A stretch of 64,000 nucleotides of DNA from Pseudomonas sp. Q1-7 (GTDB lineage Bacteria > Pseudomonadota > Gammaproteobacteria > Pseudomonadales > Pseudomonadaceae): positions 3,736,501-3,800,500 of the forward strand of contig NZ_CP116304.1 of assembly GCF_028010285.1 (NCBI RefSeq). Direction: 5' to 3'. Under the pieces are notes generated by a model. That model searched no databases. It worked only from the letters and a program-made list of their open reading frames with translations, and was not told where the DNA came from. The number at the start of each line of letters is the position of its first letter. Position 1 is the stretch's first letter. This document shows, one piece after another, positions 34,587 through 44,286 of this stretch. Both the position numbers and the translations under genes were made by a program.

Positions 34587-35573
34587 ATGTTCGGCCTGAT
34601 CAAGACGTGGAAAGCCCTTAACGCCCGCGGCATCATGGGCATCAACCGGCGCAACGCGGACTACGTGCTGAAGTACAACAAGCGGCACCTGTACCCGATC
34701 GTCGACGACAAGATCATCACCAAGCAGCGAGCCATCGAGGCGGGAATCCACGTACCCGAGATGTACGGGATCATCTCCACCGAGAAGGAAATCGAGAAGC
34801 TCGACGAGATCATCGGCGAGCGCAACGACTTCGTGATCAAGCCGGCGCAGGGCGCTGGCGGTGACGGCATCCTGGTGATCGCCGACCGTTTCGAAGGCCG
34901 CTACAAGACCGTCTCCGGCAAGATCATCAGCCACGAGGAAATCGAGCATCAGATTTCCTCGATCCTCACCGGCCTCTACTCCCTCGGCGGGCATCGTGAC
35001 CGTGCGCTGATCGAGTACCGGGTGACGCCGGACCAGATCTTCAAGAGCATCAGCTACGAAGGCGTGCCGGACATCCGCATCATCGTGCTGATGGGCTACC
35101 CAGTGATGGCCATGCTGCGCCTGCCGACCCGCCAGTCCAGCGGCAAGGCCAACCTCCACCAGGGCGCCATCGGCGTCGGTGTGGACCTGGCCACCGGCGT
35201 GACCCTGCGCGGCACCTGGCTGAACAACAAGATCGCTAAGCACCCGGACACCACCAACGCGGTGGACGGCGTGCAGTTGCCCAACTGGGACGGCTTCATG
35301 AAGCTGGCGGCCGGCTGCTACGAGCTGTGCGGCCTGGGCTACATCGGCGTCGACATGGTGCTGGACCAGGACAAGGGGCCGCTGATCCTCGAACTCAACG
35401 CCCGTCCCGGCCTGAACATCCAGATCGCCAACGACTGCGGCCTGACCCACCGCGCCCACGCCGTCGAGGCCCGTCTCGCGGAACTGAAGGCCAAGGGCAT
35501 CCAGGAAACCCCGGAAGAACGCGTGCGGGTGTCCCAGGAACTCTTCGGCCATGTGCGGCCAACGGAGATCTGA
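34587..35573 (+). CDS. Alpha-L-glutamate ligase-like (RimK-type ATP-grasp) protein
   Basis: The 328-residue cytoplasmic protein is an ATP-grasp ligase related to RimK, which adds glutamate to a carboxyl end. Visible blocks are NDFVIKPAQGAGGDGILVI (nucleotide-binding strand and loop), SALIEYR-like DRALIEYRVTPDQ, and the metal-binding LILELNARPGLNIQIAN. It follows the 7TM gene by three bases and ends the operon at a strong terminator. The three-gene set probably makes, trims or recognises a glutamate-containing peptide across the inner membrane; no substrate can be read from the sequence. Confidence 0.85.
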   Translation: MFGLIKTWKALNARGIMGINRRNADYVLKYNKRHLYPIVDDKIITKQRAIEAGIHVPEMYGIISTEKEIEKLDEIIGERNDFVIKPAQGAGGDGILVIADRFEGRYKTVSGKIISHEEIEHQISSILTGLYSLGGHRDRALIEYRVTPDQIFKSISYEGVPDIRIIVLMGYPVMAMLRLPTRQSSGKANLHQGAIGVGVDLATGVTLRGTWLNNKIAKHPDTTNAVDGVQLPNWDGFMKLAAGCYELCGLGYIGVDMVLDQDKGPLILELNARPGLNIQIANDCGLTHRAHAVEARLAELKAKGIQETPEERVRVSQELFGHVRPTEI

Positions 35574-35586
35574 TCCTCCGCTCCAT

Positions 35587-35622
35587 GAGAAAGCCCGGCC
35601 CAGCGCCGGGCTTTCTCTTTTC
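35587..35622 (+). terminator. Terminator of the ligase operon
   Basis: GAGAAAGCCCGGC and GCCGGGCTTTCTC form 13-base arms, followed by TTTTCC. Confidence 0.9.
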
Positions 35623-35643
35623 CGCAACCTCACCGCGCTCGCA

Positions 35644-35678
35644 GGTGGGTGCCGAGCGCAGCGAAGCCCACCCTACGA
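35644..35678. repeat. Intergenic palindromic repeat, copy A
   Basis: GGTGGG-TGCCGAGCGCAGCGAAG-CCCACC is an imperfect palindrome followed by CTACGA. A related copy lies at 55909. Repeats of this form are common between genes in high-GC pseudomonads. It sits between two converging terminators. Confidence 0.6.
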
Positions 35679-35696
35679 GGACTTCCGCTCCCCTGA

Positions 35697-35722
35697 TAGA
35701 AAAAGGGGCCTCACGGCCCCTT
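35697..35722 (-). terminator. speE terminator
   Basis: AAGGGGCC and GGCCCCTT enclose four bases; on the minus strand TTTTTCT follows. Confidence 0.88.
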
Positions 35723-35742
35723 CCTTCATTTATCCAGGCAAC

Positions 35743-36603
35743 TCAGTCGTTGCTCGGCTTGTTCACCGCATGCAGCACGTACTGCGGCAGGGCGAAGGCG
35801 CCGACGTGGATCTCCGGATTGTAATAGCGGGTGACGATACCGCTGCCGGCGTAGCGCTGGCGCAGGATGTCCACAGGGAGCTTGCGCAGCGCGGGGTCGG
35901 TGGTGCCCCAGGCGAACGTCATCGCACCGCCGATATAGGTGGGCACCGCCGCCTGATAGAAATGCCAGTCGGCGAACAGGCCGGTCATGCGGCTGGCGGT
36001 AGTCTGCACTTCGCCGAGTTGCATGAAAGGGGTGCCGTTCTGGGTCACCAGCACGCCGCCATCGTTCAGGCAGCGGCGACAGGCCTGGTAGAAGTTCTCG
36101 GAAAACAGCACCTCGCCCGGACCGATGGGGTCGGTGGAGTCGGAGATGATGACGTCGAACGTCTCCTCGGTGGTGGCGACGAAGCGCATGCCGTCGTCGA
36201 TCACCAGGTTCAGGCGCGGGTCGTCATAGGCGCCCTTGGAGTGGTTGGGCAGGAACTCCTTGCACATGTCCACCACCGTGCCGTCGATCTCGACCATGGT
36301 GATGCGTTCGATGCCGCGGTGTTTGCACACTTCGCGCAGCATGCCGCCGTCGCCGCCGCCGATGATCAACACGCTCTTCACCGCGCCATGGGCGAGGATC
36401 GGTACATGGGTGAGCATCTCGTGGTAGATGAATTCGTCCGCCTCGGTGGTCTGGATCACACCGTCCAGCGCCATCACGCGGCCCATGCGCGCATTCTCGA
36501 AGATCACCAGGTGCTGGTGCTCAGTCCGCACCTCATGAAGCAGCTTGTCCATGCGGAACCGCTGGCCGTAACCGTCGTAGAGCGTTTCCAGGTAATCACT
36601 CAT
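35743..36603 (-). CDS. speE: Polyamine aminopropyltransferase (spermidine synthase)
   Basis: SpeE transfers an aminopropyl group from decarboxylated SAM to putrescine, giving spermidine and methylthioadenosine. The 286-residue protein shows the nucleotide-binding [15 protein letters not shown], the acidic [13 protein letters not shown], and the catalytic-type [14 protein letters not shown]. The by-product methylthioadenosine is what the mtn genes 2 kb away recycle, so the neighbourhood is metabolically coherent. It is divergent from alkA across about 160 bases. Confidence 0.95.
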   Translation of the reverse strand: MSDYLETLYDGYGQRFRMDKLLHEVRTEHQHLVIFENARMGRVMALDGVIQTTEADEFIYHEMLTHVPILAHGAVKSVLIIGGGDGGMLREVCKHRGIERITMVEIDGTVVDMCKEFLPNHSKGAYDDPRLNLVIDDGMRFVATTEETFDVIISDSTDPIGPGEVLFSENFYQACRRCLNDGGVLVTQNGTPFMQLGEVQTTASRMTGLFADWHFYQAAVPTYIGGAMTFAWGTTDPALRKLPVDILRQRYAGSGIVTRYYNPEIHVGAFALPQYVLHAVNKPSND

Positions 36604-36761
36604 GGGCTATCTCCCCTGCTGGCTGTTGGAGCGGTCGGTGCCTCCGCCCCTTGAAAAGGCGCGCATTCTACGATGGCTTCGATGTCAGGTCGAACCGCGC
36701 GGGAGAATTTGAAAGTCAGTTTTGCAGAGACGACGCGGCGCCAGGAGGATATCGTCGCTCC

Positions 36762-37670
36762 ATGCGCCCTCACCCACTCCTTGCCGATTCTCGCGAGCCC
36801 ACCGAGCCCATGCGCCTTGACTATTTCGAGCCCTGGAGCTGGACGCAGTTCCAGCAACATTTCGCCCTGCGGCGCCTGCCCGGCGTCGAGCAACTGACGG
36901 CCGACAGCTACTGTCGCAGCTTCCGCCTGGACGGACGCAGTGGCTGGTTCCGCCTGCGCCCGCTGCCCGGCGCGCTGGAACTGGAGCTCAGCCCCTCGGC
37001 CCGCGACCTGGCGCCGCAACTGGCGCCGCGCATCCGGCGGATGTTCGATCTGGACAGCAACCCCGCCGCCATCGCGCGCCACCTGGGCCGCGACCCGCTG
37101 CTGCACGGACTGCTGGACCGCTACCCGGGCCTGCGCCTGCCAGTGGCGTTCGATCCCTTCGAACAGGGCGTGCGTACCATCATCGGCCAGCAGGTCACGG
37201 TGAAGGCGGCAGTGACCATCGCCGGGCGACTGGTGGAGCGCCTCGGGGTACCACTGGCGGATGCCGAGGCGGACGGCCCGCAGCGCCTGTTCCCCACGCC
37301 CCGGGCCATCGCCGATGATCCGCTGCCCGGCATCGGCATGCCCGGCAAACGGGTCGACACCCTGCGCCGCTTCGCCGGGGCGGTGGCCGACGGCAGCCTG
37401 GAACTGAGCCTGGCCGACGGCGTCGAAACCCTGATCGAACACCTTTGCGCCCTCCCCGGCATCGGCCGCTGGACCGCCGAATACATCGCCCTGCGCGCAT
37501 TCGGACAACCGGATGCCTTTCCCACCGCCGACCTGGGCCTGCTCAAGTCGCCGCTCTGGGGCCCAGGCGGCATCAGCGCAAAGGAACTGGCCGAGCGCGC
37601 CGAACAATGGCGTCCCTGGCGGGCCTACGCGGCCGTCTATCTCTGGCAGAGCTACGCCGAGGAGCACTGA
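36762..37670 (+). CDS. alkA: DNA-3-methyladenine glycosylase II, AlkA type
   Basis: This HhH-GPD base-excision glycosylase removes alkylated purines from DNA. The C-terminal half has the helix-hairpin-helix LCALPGIGRWTAEYIALRA and the catalytic aspartate in PTADLGL; FEQGVRTIIGQQVTVKAA precedes it. The N-terminal AlkA domain starts at LDYFEPWSW. Two starts are possible: 36762, with AGGAGG 13 bases upstream, giving 302 residues, and 36810, which matches the family N-terminus but lacks a ribosome site. It overlaps ogt by one base, forming an alkylation-repair pair. Confidence 0.88.
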   Translation: MRPHPLLADSREPTEPMRLDYFEPWSWTQFQQHFALRRLPGVEQLTADSYCRSFRLDGRSGWFRLRPLPGALELELSPSARDLAPQLAPRIRRMFDLDSNPAAIARHLGRDPLLHGLLDRYPGLRLPVAFDPFEQGVRTIIGQQVTVKAAVTIAGRLVERLGVPLADAEADGPQRLFPTPRAIADDPLPGIGMPGKRVDTLRRFAGAVADGSLELSLADGVETLIEHLCALPGIGRWTAEYIALRAFGQPDAFPTADLGLLKSPLWGPGGISAKELAERAEQWRPWRAYAAVYLWQSYAEEH

Positions 37671-38170
37671 TGTACTTCCGCTACCACGAAAGCCCCACCG
37701 GACCGCTGTTGCTGGCCGGCGACGACGCCGGCCTGCAGCTTCTGTACATGGACAACGCCGCGCGCTGGCACCCGCAGGCCGACTGGCAACCCGCGGCACG
37801 CCAGCTGGACGAGGCCTGTCGACAACTGGACCGCTACTTCGAAGGCCGCCTGAAACGCTTCGACCTGCGCCTGGCGCCGCGCGGTACCGCGTTTCAACAG
37901 GAGGTCTGGAAGGCACTGCAGGCAATACCCTACGGCCACACCACCAGCTACGGCGCGCTGGCCGAGCGTATCGGCAGACCCAGGTCGGTACGCGCCGTGG
38001 GCACGGCCAACGGCGCAAACCCCATTTCCATCATCATTCCCTGCCACCGGGTGATCGGTCGCGACGGCAGCCTCACGGGCTACGCCGGGGGCCTGCCGCG
38101 CAAGGCGCTGCTGCTCAAGCTGGAAGGCGTGAACCTGCAACCGGCGCAGGACCAGCTCTTGCTGATCTGA
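37670..38170 (+). CDS. ogt: Methylated-DNA-protein-cysteine methyltransferase
   Basis: The 166-residue protein repairs O6-methylguanine by moving the methyl group to its own cysteine. The active site is visible as IIPCHRVIG near residues 122-130, preceded by IPYGHTTSYGALAERIG with the DNA-binding arginine finger in GRPRSVRAVG. Its ATG overlaps the alkA stop in TGATG, so both alkylation-repair enzymes are translationally coupled. There is no Ada-like N-terminal zinc domain, so it is of the constitutive Ogt type. Confidence 0.92.
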   Translation: MYFRYHESPTGPLLLAGDDAGLQLLYMDNAARWHPQADWQPAARQLDEACRQLDRYFEGRLKRFDLRLAPRGTAFQQEVWKALQAIPYGHTTSYGALAERIGRPRSVRAVGTANGANPISIIIPCHRVIGRDGSLTGYAGGLPRKALLLKLEGVNLQPAQDQLLLI

Positions 38171-38178
38171 CCGAGGCA

Positions 38179-38736
38179 TCAGGGCTGGCGAATTCGCGCC
38201 AGCACCTTGGGCGGGTCCGCCAGGGGCAGTTCGATGATCATCCCTTCGCCGCTCTTCGGCGCAAACCCGGTCAACGCCTTGATGTTCACCTGGTGGCTGA
38301 CCATGACCACCGGCCGGTCCTTGGGCACCTTGTCGATGGCCTTGCGCAGCTCCAACGTCTGCGCTGCCTGGCTGTCGGGATCGCTGAAAAAGGAGTCCAG
38401 CGCGGGGAGCGTTTCCACCGCCCCCAGCCCCATTTCCAGGGCGGTGTCCTGGGCGCGGCACCAGTTGCTGCTGTAGAGGCGCGGCTGCTCCACCTCGCGC
38501 CCCACCAGCAGCCTGCCCCAGCGCTTCGCTTCCTGGCGCCCCTGCTCGCTGAGATTGCGCTGGGTGCTGCAGTCACCCAGGCGGAAACCCTCCGGATCAC
38601 CGGTACCAGGGGCCGTGGTGTGCCGCAGCAGGAGGAAGGCCTTGCCTTCGCGCAGGGCTTGCCAGGCGGATTTCTGGTCCGCCACCGCCGGCATGGCCAG
38701 CAGCGCGAACAGCATCAGGACGACAAGCCGGGTCAT
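38179..38736 (-). CDS. Exported histidine phosphatase family protein
   Basis: The 185-residue protein has a signal peptide (LVVLMLFALLAMPAVA, cleaved near residue 20) and a histidine-phosphatase domain. The catalytic motif reads LLLRHTTAPG, with a threonine instead of the usual glycine after RH; the second-half histidine is in MVSHQVNIKALTG. It probably hydrolyses a phosphate ester in the periplasm. It converges on ogt with an 8-base gap. No operon partner is close. Confidence 0.82.
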   Translation of the reverse strand: MTRLVVLMLFALLAMPAVADQKSAWQALREGKAFLLLRHTTAPGTGDPEGFRLGDCSTQRNLSEQGRQEAKRWGRLLVGREVEQPRLYSSNWCRAQDTALEMGLGAVETLPALDSFFSDPDSQAAQTLELRKAIDKVPKDRPVVMVSHQVNIKALTGFAPKSGEGMIIELPLADPPKVLARIRQP

Positions 38737-38860
38737 GGCCGAGCCACGACGGCGCAGAGACAGGGACCCATGGGGACGCTCCCGAGTGGATGCAGTTCCC
38801 CAAGGATAGATCGGCCGGCAGCGGGCTTCCTCGCGCTCCGTCAGCCGACTCCGGGCGGCC

Positions 38861-39544
38861 TCAGATGCGCGCCAGATCGATCACCGCAAAACTGGCCACC
38901 GTCTCATGCCCCGCCAGCAGTCCGCCTTCGCGGGCCAGGCCGACCGTCTGCAGGCCGGCCTCGCGGGCGGCATCCAGCTCCTCGACCACGTCGGACAGGA
39001 AAAGGATCTGCTCGCCCGACAGGCCGATGGCATCGGCAATGCGCCGGTAGGACGCCGCCTCGCGCTTCGGCCCGGAGGTGGTATCGAAGTAGCCGGAGAA
39101 CAAGGGCGTCAGGTCGCCGGCCTCGGAGCAGCCGAAGATCAGCTTCTGCGCCTGGATGGAACCGGAGGAATAGACATAGAGGTCGTAGCCCTCCTCCTTC
39201 CAGCGGCGCAGCGCCTCCACCGCGTCCGGATAGACGTGGCCCTTGAGCTGGCCGGCGTTGTAGCCCTGCTCCCAGACCATGCCCTGCAGGGCCTTGAGCG
39301 GCGTCGCCTTGCGGTCTTCGGCGATCCAGCCGAGGAGAATCTCCACCACCCGCTCGACGCTGGCCCCTGCTTCACCGCTCTCCGCCCGTACGGCCTCGAG
39401 CTGCCGCGCCACCTCCGGCTGGTCGGCGTGGGCCAGGACGAACTCCGGCAGGTGGCGGGCGGCAAAGGGAAAAAGCACGTCGAAAACGAAGCTCACCGCG
39501 CTGGTGGTGCCTTCGATATCGGTGAGGATGGCCTTGATAGGCAT
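38861..39544 (-). CDS. mtnC: Enolase-phosphatase E1 (acireductone synthase)
   Basis: MtnC enolises and dephosphorylates 2,3-diketo-5-methylthiopentyl-1-phosphate to acireductone in methionine salvage. The 227-residue HAD protein starts with the nucleophile motif [14 protein letters not shown] (D8 and E10), has [13 protein letters not shown] (motif II) and [12 protein letters not shown] (motif IV). It follows mtnD by 42 bases and is the last gene of the aroC-MFS-mtnB-mtnD-mtnC run. Confidence 0.95.
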   Translation of the reverse strand: MPIKAILTDIEGTTSAVSFVFDVLFPFAARHLPEFVLAHADQPEVARQLEAVRAESGEAGASVERVVEILLGWIAEDRKATPLKALQGMVWEQGYNAGQLKGHVYPDAVEALRRWKEEGYDLYVYSSGSIQAQKLIFGCSEAGDLTPLFSGYFDTTSGPKREAASYRRIADAIGLSGEQILFLSDVVEELDAAREAGLQTVGLAREGGLLAGHETVASFAVIDLARI

Positions 39545-39586
39545 GGGCGAACTCCAGGTGAATCAGGTCCAGGCAATTTCGGGAAA

Positions 39587-40132
39587 TCAGTCTTCCAGTT
39601 GCGGGAAGCGCTTGGCGATTTCGTCGCCGGTGAAGTTGGCGACCCAGCCTTCCGGGTTGTTGAACAGACGAATGGCAACGAAGTGCGGGTGTTCGCCCAT
39701 ATCGAACCAGTGGCGGGTGCCGGCCGGCACCGAGATCAGGTCGTTCTTCTCGCAGAGCACGGCATACACGTAATCGTCGATATGCAAGGTGAACAGGCCG
39801 CGTCCGGCGACGAAGAAACGCACTTCATCCTCGCCATGGCGGTGCTCGTCGAGGAACTTGGCGCGCAGTTCGGCCTTCTGCGGGTGATTACTGTTCAGGC
39901 TGACCACGTCGACGGTAACGTAGCCCTGCTCCTGCATCAGCCGGTCGATCTGCGGCCGGTAGGCGGCAATCACCTCGTCCTGGCTCGCGCCCGGCGCGAT
40001 GGCAGCCGAAGCCTCCCAGCGCTCGAAGCGCACGCCGACGGTGGCGAGGGTGGAGGCGATATCGTCCGGATGGGTGAGGACCTTGTTCGGCAGATCCGGG
40101 CTGGATTCGTGGTAGACGGTCAGGCTGCTCAT
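39587..40132 (-). CDS. mtnD: Acireductone dioxygenase
   Basis: MtnD oxidises acireductone: with iron it gives the methionine precursor ketoacid and formate, with nickel an off-pathway product and CO. The 181-residue cupin shows the metal ligands EHRHGEDEVRFFV (two histidines and a glutamate) and the fourth histidine in GTRHWFDMG. It lies between mtnB and mtnC in the salvage order and is cotranscribed with them. Confidence 0.95.
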   Translation of the reverse strand: MSSLTVYHESSPDLPNKVLTHPDDIASTLATVGVRFERWEASAAIAPGASQDEVIAAYRPQIDRLMQEQGYVTVDVVSLNSNHPQKAELRAKFLDEHRHGEDEVRFFVAGRGLFTLHIDDYVYAVLCEKNDLISVPAGTRHWFDMGEHPHFVAIRLFNNPEGWVANFTGDEIAKRFPQLED

Positions 40133-40219
40133 CTGGGTACTCCTTGCGGGCCGCCTTCCGGCTCTCTGGCGGGTCGGGCGACGCCGGTTTCAGTCAGGCA
40201 TCTTCGTGCGAGAAAAGCG

Positions 40220-40834
40220 TCAACGCTGGGTGATCGAGAGCGTCTTCAGCTCGCACTCGAAGAGGAATTCGAAGGCTTCGATCTGGCGCAGGGCGTCGCT
40301 CATGCGCGGCCCCCAAGTATAGAGGCCATGGCCGCGGATCAGGTAACCCACGCAATCGGGATGCTGGTCCAGCCAGGGCTGCACCTTGGCGGCCAGACGG
40401 GCGATGTCCTGATCGTTGTCGAAGATCGGTACCAGCACCTGGGACTCATGGGTGGAGATACCGCTGAAGGCTTTCTGCAGCTCGTAGTCGGCGAACACCA
40501 GGGAATCGGCCAGCGTCAGGCGCGAAAGCACGGTGGCGTTCACCGAGTGGGTGTGCAGCACCGCGCCGATTTCCGGCTTCCAGCGGTATAACTGGGTATG
40601 CAGCAGGGTCTCGGCCGAGGGCTTCTTGCCCGGTTCCAGGCTGTTGCCGTCGAGGTCGGTGGCCAGGACGTCGTCCTGCTCCAGCTGCCCCTTGTGCTTG
40701 CCGGACACGGTGAGCAGCGCTTCGCTGGCGGACAACCGCACCGAGTAATTGCTGCTGGTGGCCGGCGACCAGCCGCGGCCGTACAGGAAACGGCCGGCGT
40801 CGATGATTTCCTGGGCGAGTTGTTGGCGATTCAT
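40220..40834 (-). CDS. mtnB: Methylthioribulose-1-phosphate dehydratase
   Basis: MtnB dehydrates methylthioribulose-1-phosphate in methionine salvage. The 204-residue aldolase-II-fold protein has the zinc ligands in VLHTHSVNATVLSR and GHGLYTWG. The start ATG overlaps the stop of the upstream MFS gene by four bases (ATGA), so translation is coupled. An mtnA-type isomerase is not within this window. Confidence 0.94.
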   Translation of the reverse strand: MNRQQLAQEIIDAGRFLYGRGWSPATSSNYSVRLSASEALLTVSGKHKGQLEQDDVLATDLDGNSLEPGKKPSAETLLHTQLYRWKPEIGAVLHTHSVNATVLSRLTLADSLVFADYELQKAFSGISTHESQVLVPIFDNDQDIARLAAKVQPWLDQHPDCVGYLIRGHGLYTWGPRMSDALRQIEAFEFLFECELKTLSITQR

Positions 40835-41991
40835 GCCCGCTCCTCCTGCAATTGGGTGGCAATGATAACGGCTGCGGCGGCTGCCGCGAGACTGGCGATG
40901 GCGTAGGTCCAGACCGGCCCGAAGCCGCTCCAGCTGTAGCCCGAGTAGAGTGCGCCGAGGGCGCCGCCAGTACCGGCCAGGGCGGCGTACAACGCCTGGC
41001 CCTGGCCTTGCTGGCGCGGTCCGAACCGACGTTGCACGAAATGGATGGCGGCCGCGTGAAAGCTGCCGAAAGTAGCGGCGTGCAGCAGTTGCGCGAACAG
41101 CAGCACGGGCAACTGGTCGGCGAAATTGCCGATCAACAGCCAACGCAGCGCGGCAATCAGGAAACTGACCAGCAGCACCGTCCGTACCGAGTAGCGCACC
41201 AGGATGCGCGCCATCACCAGGAACAACAGCACCTCGGCCACCACCCCCAGGGCCCAGAGCTGGCCGATCAGGCTGCGGGAATAGCCGAGGGATTCCAGGT
41301 AGATGGTCTGGAAGCTGTAGTAGGGCCCATGGGACAGCTGCATCAGCCCCACGCATAGATAGAAGGCGAGCACGCCCGGCTGGCGCAACTGGACGAGGAA
41401 GCCACCTTGCCCCGCCGCTTCCGGCCGCGCCTGGGGCGTCGCGTTGGGTACCCAGAAGCTGCTGAGGACGATGCCGGCCATGATCAGCACCAGCGCCCAG
41501 GGATAGAGGTCCAGGCTGAACAACTCGAACAGCTTGCCCAGGCCGATCACCGTGAGGATGAAGCCGATCGAACCCCAGAGCCGCACCTGGCTGTAGCGCG
41601 CCGCCTGCTCCCGCAGGTGGGCCAGGGTGATCACCTCGAACTGCGGCAGTACGGCATGCCAGAAGAAGGCGTGCAGGGCCATGATCAGGGCCAGCCAGGC
41701 ATAGCGCTGGCTGACGAAGATCAACGAGAAGGTCACCAGGGTGCAGAAGGCGCCGAAGCGCACGATGTCCAGGCGCCGGCCACTGCGATCGCCCAGCCAG
41801 CCCCAGAGATTGGGCGCCACGCAGCGCATCAGCATGGGGATGGCCAGCAGCTCGCCGATGCGCGCACTGGAAAAGCCCAGGTGCGCGAAGTAGAGGCCAA
41901 GGAAGGGCGCCGTGGCGCCCAGCAGGGAGAAATAGAAGAGGTAGAAGCTGGACAGCCGCCAATAGGGCAGCGCGTTCGCGCCGCCGGTCAC
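40831..41991 (-). CDS. MFS transporter of the HcaT/NarK-unrelated type
   Basis: This 386-residue, 12-helix major facilitator protein has the HcaT-like opening [29 protein letters not shown] and [18 protein letters not shown] as the A-like motif. The substrate is unknown. Position between aroC and mtnB, with four-base overlaps on both sides (GTGA with aroC, ATGA with mtnB), suggests export or uptake of an aromatic or a methylthio compound, but this is inference. The start is GTG at 41991. Confidence 0.83.
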   Translation of the reverse strand: MTGGANALPYWRLSSFYLFYFSLLGATAPFLGLYFAHLGFSSARIGELLAIPMLMRCVAPNLWGWLGDRSGRRLDIVRFGAFCTLVTFSLIFVSQRYAWLALIMALHAFFWHAVLPQFEVITLAHLREQAARYSQVRLWGSIGFILTVIGLGKLFELFSLDLYPWALVLIMAGIVLSSFWVPNATPQARPEAAGQGGFLVQLRQPGVLAFYLCVGLMQLSHGPYYSFQTIYLESLGYSRSLIGQLWALGVVAEVLLFLVMARILVRYSVRTVLLVSFLIAALRWLLIGNFADQLPVLLFAQLLHAATFGSFHAAAIHFVQRRFGPRQQGQGQALYAALAGTGGALGALYSGYSWSGFGPVWTYAIASLAAAAAAVIIATQLQEERA

Positions 41992-43079
41992 AGCTGGCCG
42001 AGCACCGGGGTGTCCACTCGCACGTCGGCATTCTGCGCGCGGTGGCGCAGCAGGTGATCCATCAACACGATGGCCATCATGGCTTCGGCGATCGGCGTGG
42101 CGCGGATGCCGACGCAGGGATCGTGGCGGCCCTTGGTGACGACATCCACCGGGTTGCCGTTCACATCGATGGAGCGACCGGGGGTGGTGATGCTGGAAGT
42201 CGGCTTGAGCGCAAGGTTGGCGATGATCGGCTGGCCCGACGAAATACCGCCGAGGATGCCGCCGGCATTGTTGCTGAGGAAGCCTTCCGGGGTCAGCTCA
42301 TCGCGATGTTCGGTCCCGCGCTGGGCCACGCACTCGAAACCGGCGCCGATCTCCACGCCCTTCACGGCGTTGATGCTCATCAGCGCATGGGCCAGTTCGG
42401 CGTCCAGACGGTCGAAGATCGGCTCGCCCAGCCCCGGCGGCACGCCGTCGGCGACCACGGTGATCTTCGCGCCCACCGAGTCCTGGTCACGGCGCAGCTG
42501 GTCCATGTAGGCCTCCAGCTCCGGCACCTTGTCCGGGTCGGGGCTGAAGAAGGCGTTCTGCTCCACCGAATCCCAGGTCTTGAACGGAATCTCAATGGGG
42601 CCGAGCTGGCTCATGTAGCCGCGCACGGTGATGCCCTGGGTGGCCAGGAACTTCTTGGCGATGGCACCGGCCGCCACACGCATGGCGGTTTCCCGCGCCG
42701 AGGAGCGGCCACCGCCACGGTAGTCGCGGATGCCGTACTTGTGGTGGTAGGTGTAGTCGGCGTGGGCCGGGCGGAACAGGTCCTTGATCGCCGAGTAGTC
42801 CTTGGACTTCTGGTCGGTGTTGCGGATCAGCAGACCAATGGCGCAACCGGTGGTCTTGCCTTCGAACACGCCGGAGAGGATTTCCACTTCGTCCGCTTCC
42901 TGGCGCTGGGTGGTGTGGCGGCTGGTACCCGGCTTGCGGCGGTCGAGGTCACGCTGCAGGTCTTCGAGGGACAATTCCAGCCCCGGCGGGCAGCCGTCGA
43001 CTATGGCGACCAGCGCCGGACCATGGCTTTCGCCAGCGGTGGTGACGGTGAACAGCTTGCCGTAGGTGTTGCCGGACAT
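41988..43079 (-). CDS. aroC: Chorismate synthase
   Basis: AroC makes chorismate from EPSP with reduced flavin, the last shared step of aromatic biosynthesis. The 363-residue protein has the signature blocks [48 protein letters not shown] and GGISSGQPI. It heads the minus-strand operon that continues into the MFS gene and mtnB-mtnD-mtnC. It is divergent from a secreted hydrolase gene across about 125 bases. Confidence 0.97.
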   Translation of the reverse strand: MSGNTYGKLFTVTTAGESHGPALVAIVDGCPPGLELSLEDLQRDLDRRKPGTSRHTTQRQEADEVEILSGVFEGKTTGCAIGLLIRNTDQKSKDYSAIKDLFRPAHADYTYHHKYGIRDYRGGGRSSARETAMRVAAGAIAKKFLATQGITVRGYMSQLGPIEIPFKTWDSVEQNAFFSPDPDKVPELEAYMDQLRRDQDSVGAKITVVADGVPPGLGEPIFDRLDAELAHALMSINAVKGVEIGAGFECVAQRGTEHRDELTPEGFLSNNAGGILGGISSGQPIIANLALKPTSSITTPGRSIDVNGNPVDVVTKGRHDPCVGIRATPIAEAMMAIVLMDHLLRHRAQNADVRVDTPVLGQL

Positions 43080-43205
43080 GCACAGTGCTCCGCAGAAATG
43101 GACCCCGATTCGAAGGCCGAGCAGTATACCCGCGGCCTTCCGTCAGTTCACCCCTCGAACCTCGCGCCGGCGGGCGCCTTCCCATCCAGGACGGACTTCA
43201 CCCCC

Positions 43206-44186
43206 ATGCTGCGACTGTTGCTGCTGTTCATCCCCCTTCTCGCCGGCCTCGCCCAGGCCGCTCCACAAAGCGTCTTGCATCGCCCCATCGAACTGGACAC
43301 CGGCAGCGGGGTGCTGCACGGCAGCCTGCTGCTGCCCAAGGTCGAAGACGCCGTTCCGGTGGCGCTGATCATCGCCGGTTCCGGCCCGACCGACCGGGAC
43401 GGCAACAACCCGATGGCCGGGCGCAACGACAGCTTGAAGAAGCTGGCCGAGGTGCTGGCGCAGAACGGCATCGCCAGCGTGCGCTATGACAAGCGCGGCA
43501 TTGCCGCCAGCCAGGAGGCCGGCGCCGACGAGCGCCACCTCAGCATCGACCTCTACGCCCGCGATGCAGCCGCCTGGGGCCAGCGCCTGAAGCAGGATCC
43601 GCGCTTCTCCCGCCTCATCCTCATCGGCCACAGCGAGGGCGCATTGATCGCCAGCCTGGCGGCCGAGGCCGCCGGAGCCGACGCACTGGTCAGCATCGCC
43701 GGCAGCGCCCGCCCCATCGACCAATTGCTGCGGGACCAGCTGCAAAGCCGTCTGCCGCCCCCCCTGCTGACGCGCAGCGAAACCATTCTCGCCAGCCTGG
43801 CCGAGGGCCGCCAGGTGGCCGAGGTGCCCCGTGAACTGGAGGTGCTGTTCCGCCCCAGCGTGCAGCCCTACCTGATTTCCCTGTTCCGCCACGACCCGGC
43901 CCAGGCCTTCGGCCGGCTGCGGATACCGGCGCTGATCCTCCAGGGCAGCCACGACATCCAGGTCAGCGTGGCCGACGCCGAGCAGCTCAAGGCCGCCCGC
44001 CCCGAGGCCCGGCTCGACATCATTCCGGGCATGAACCACATGCTGCGCATCGTGCCGATGGAGATGGAACAGCAACTGGCTTCCTACCGCGATCCGCACC
44101 TGCCGTTGGCCCGGGAACTGGGCCAACGCCTGCTGGCCTTCATCCAGGCGCTGCCGGACTCCAGAAATGGCGAACGCCGCCGATAA
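43206..44186 (+). CDS. Exported alpha/beta hydrolase
   Basis: The 326-residue protein has a signal peptide (LLLLFIPLLAGLAQA, cleavage near 19) and an alpha/beta-hydrolase fold: oxyanion region LIIAGSGPTDRDGNNP, nucleophile GHSEGALI (serine near 140), acid in LQGSHDIQVS and histidine in GMNHMLR. It belongs to the BAAT/dienelactone-like secreted hydrolases; the substrate is not evident. It is divergent from aroC, and the following gene starts 100 bases on. Confidence 0.83.
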   Translation: MLRLLLLFIPLLAGLAQAAPQSVLHRPIELDTGSGVLHGSLLLPKVEDAVPVALIIAGSGPTDRDGNNPMAGRNDSLKKLAEVLAQNGIASVRYDKRGIAASQEAGADERHLSIDLYARDAAAWGQRLKQDPRFSRLILIGHSEGALIASLAAEAAGADALVSIAGSARPIDQLLRDQLQSRLPPPLLTRSETILASLAEGRQVAEVPRELEVLFRPSVQPYLISLFRHDPAQAFGRLRIPALILQGSHDIQVSVADAEQLKAARPEARLDIIPGMNHMLRIVPMEMEQQLASYRDPHLPLARELGQRLLAFIQALPDSRNGERRR

Positions 44187-44286
44187 GGGTTCAGGCTCCG
44201 CACGAAAGCCGCCGGACCAGGCGGTTTTCCGCACAGGACCAGGACTGACACCCCCGTCGCCGATCGCCCCCGCCAGGTACATCCCG

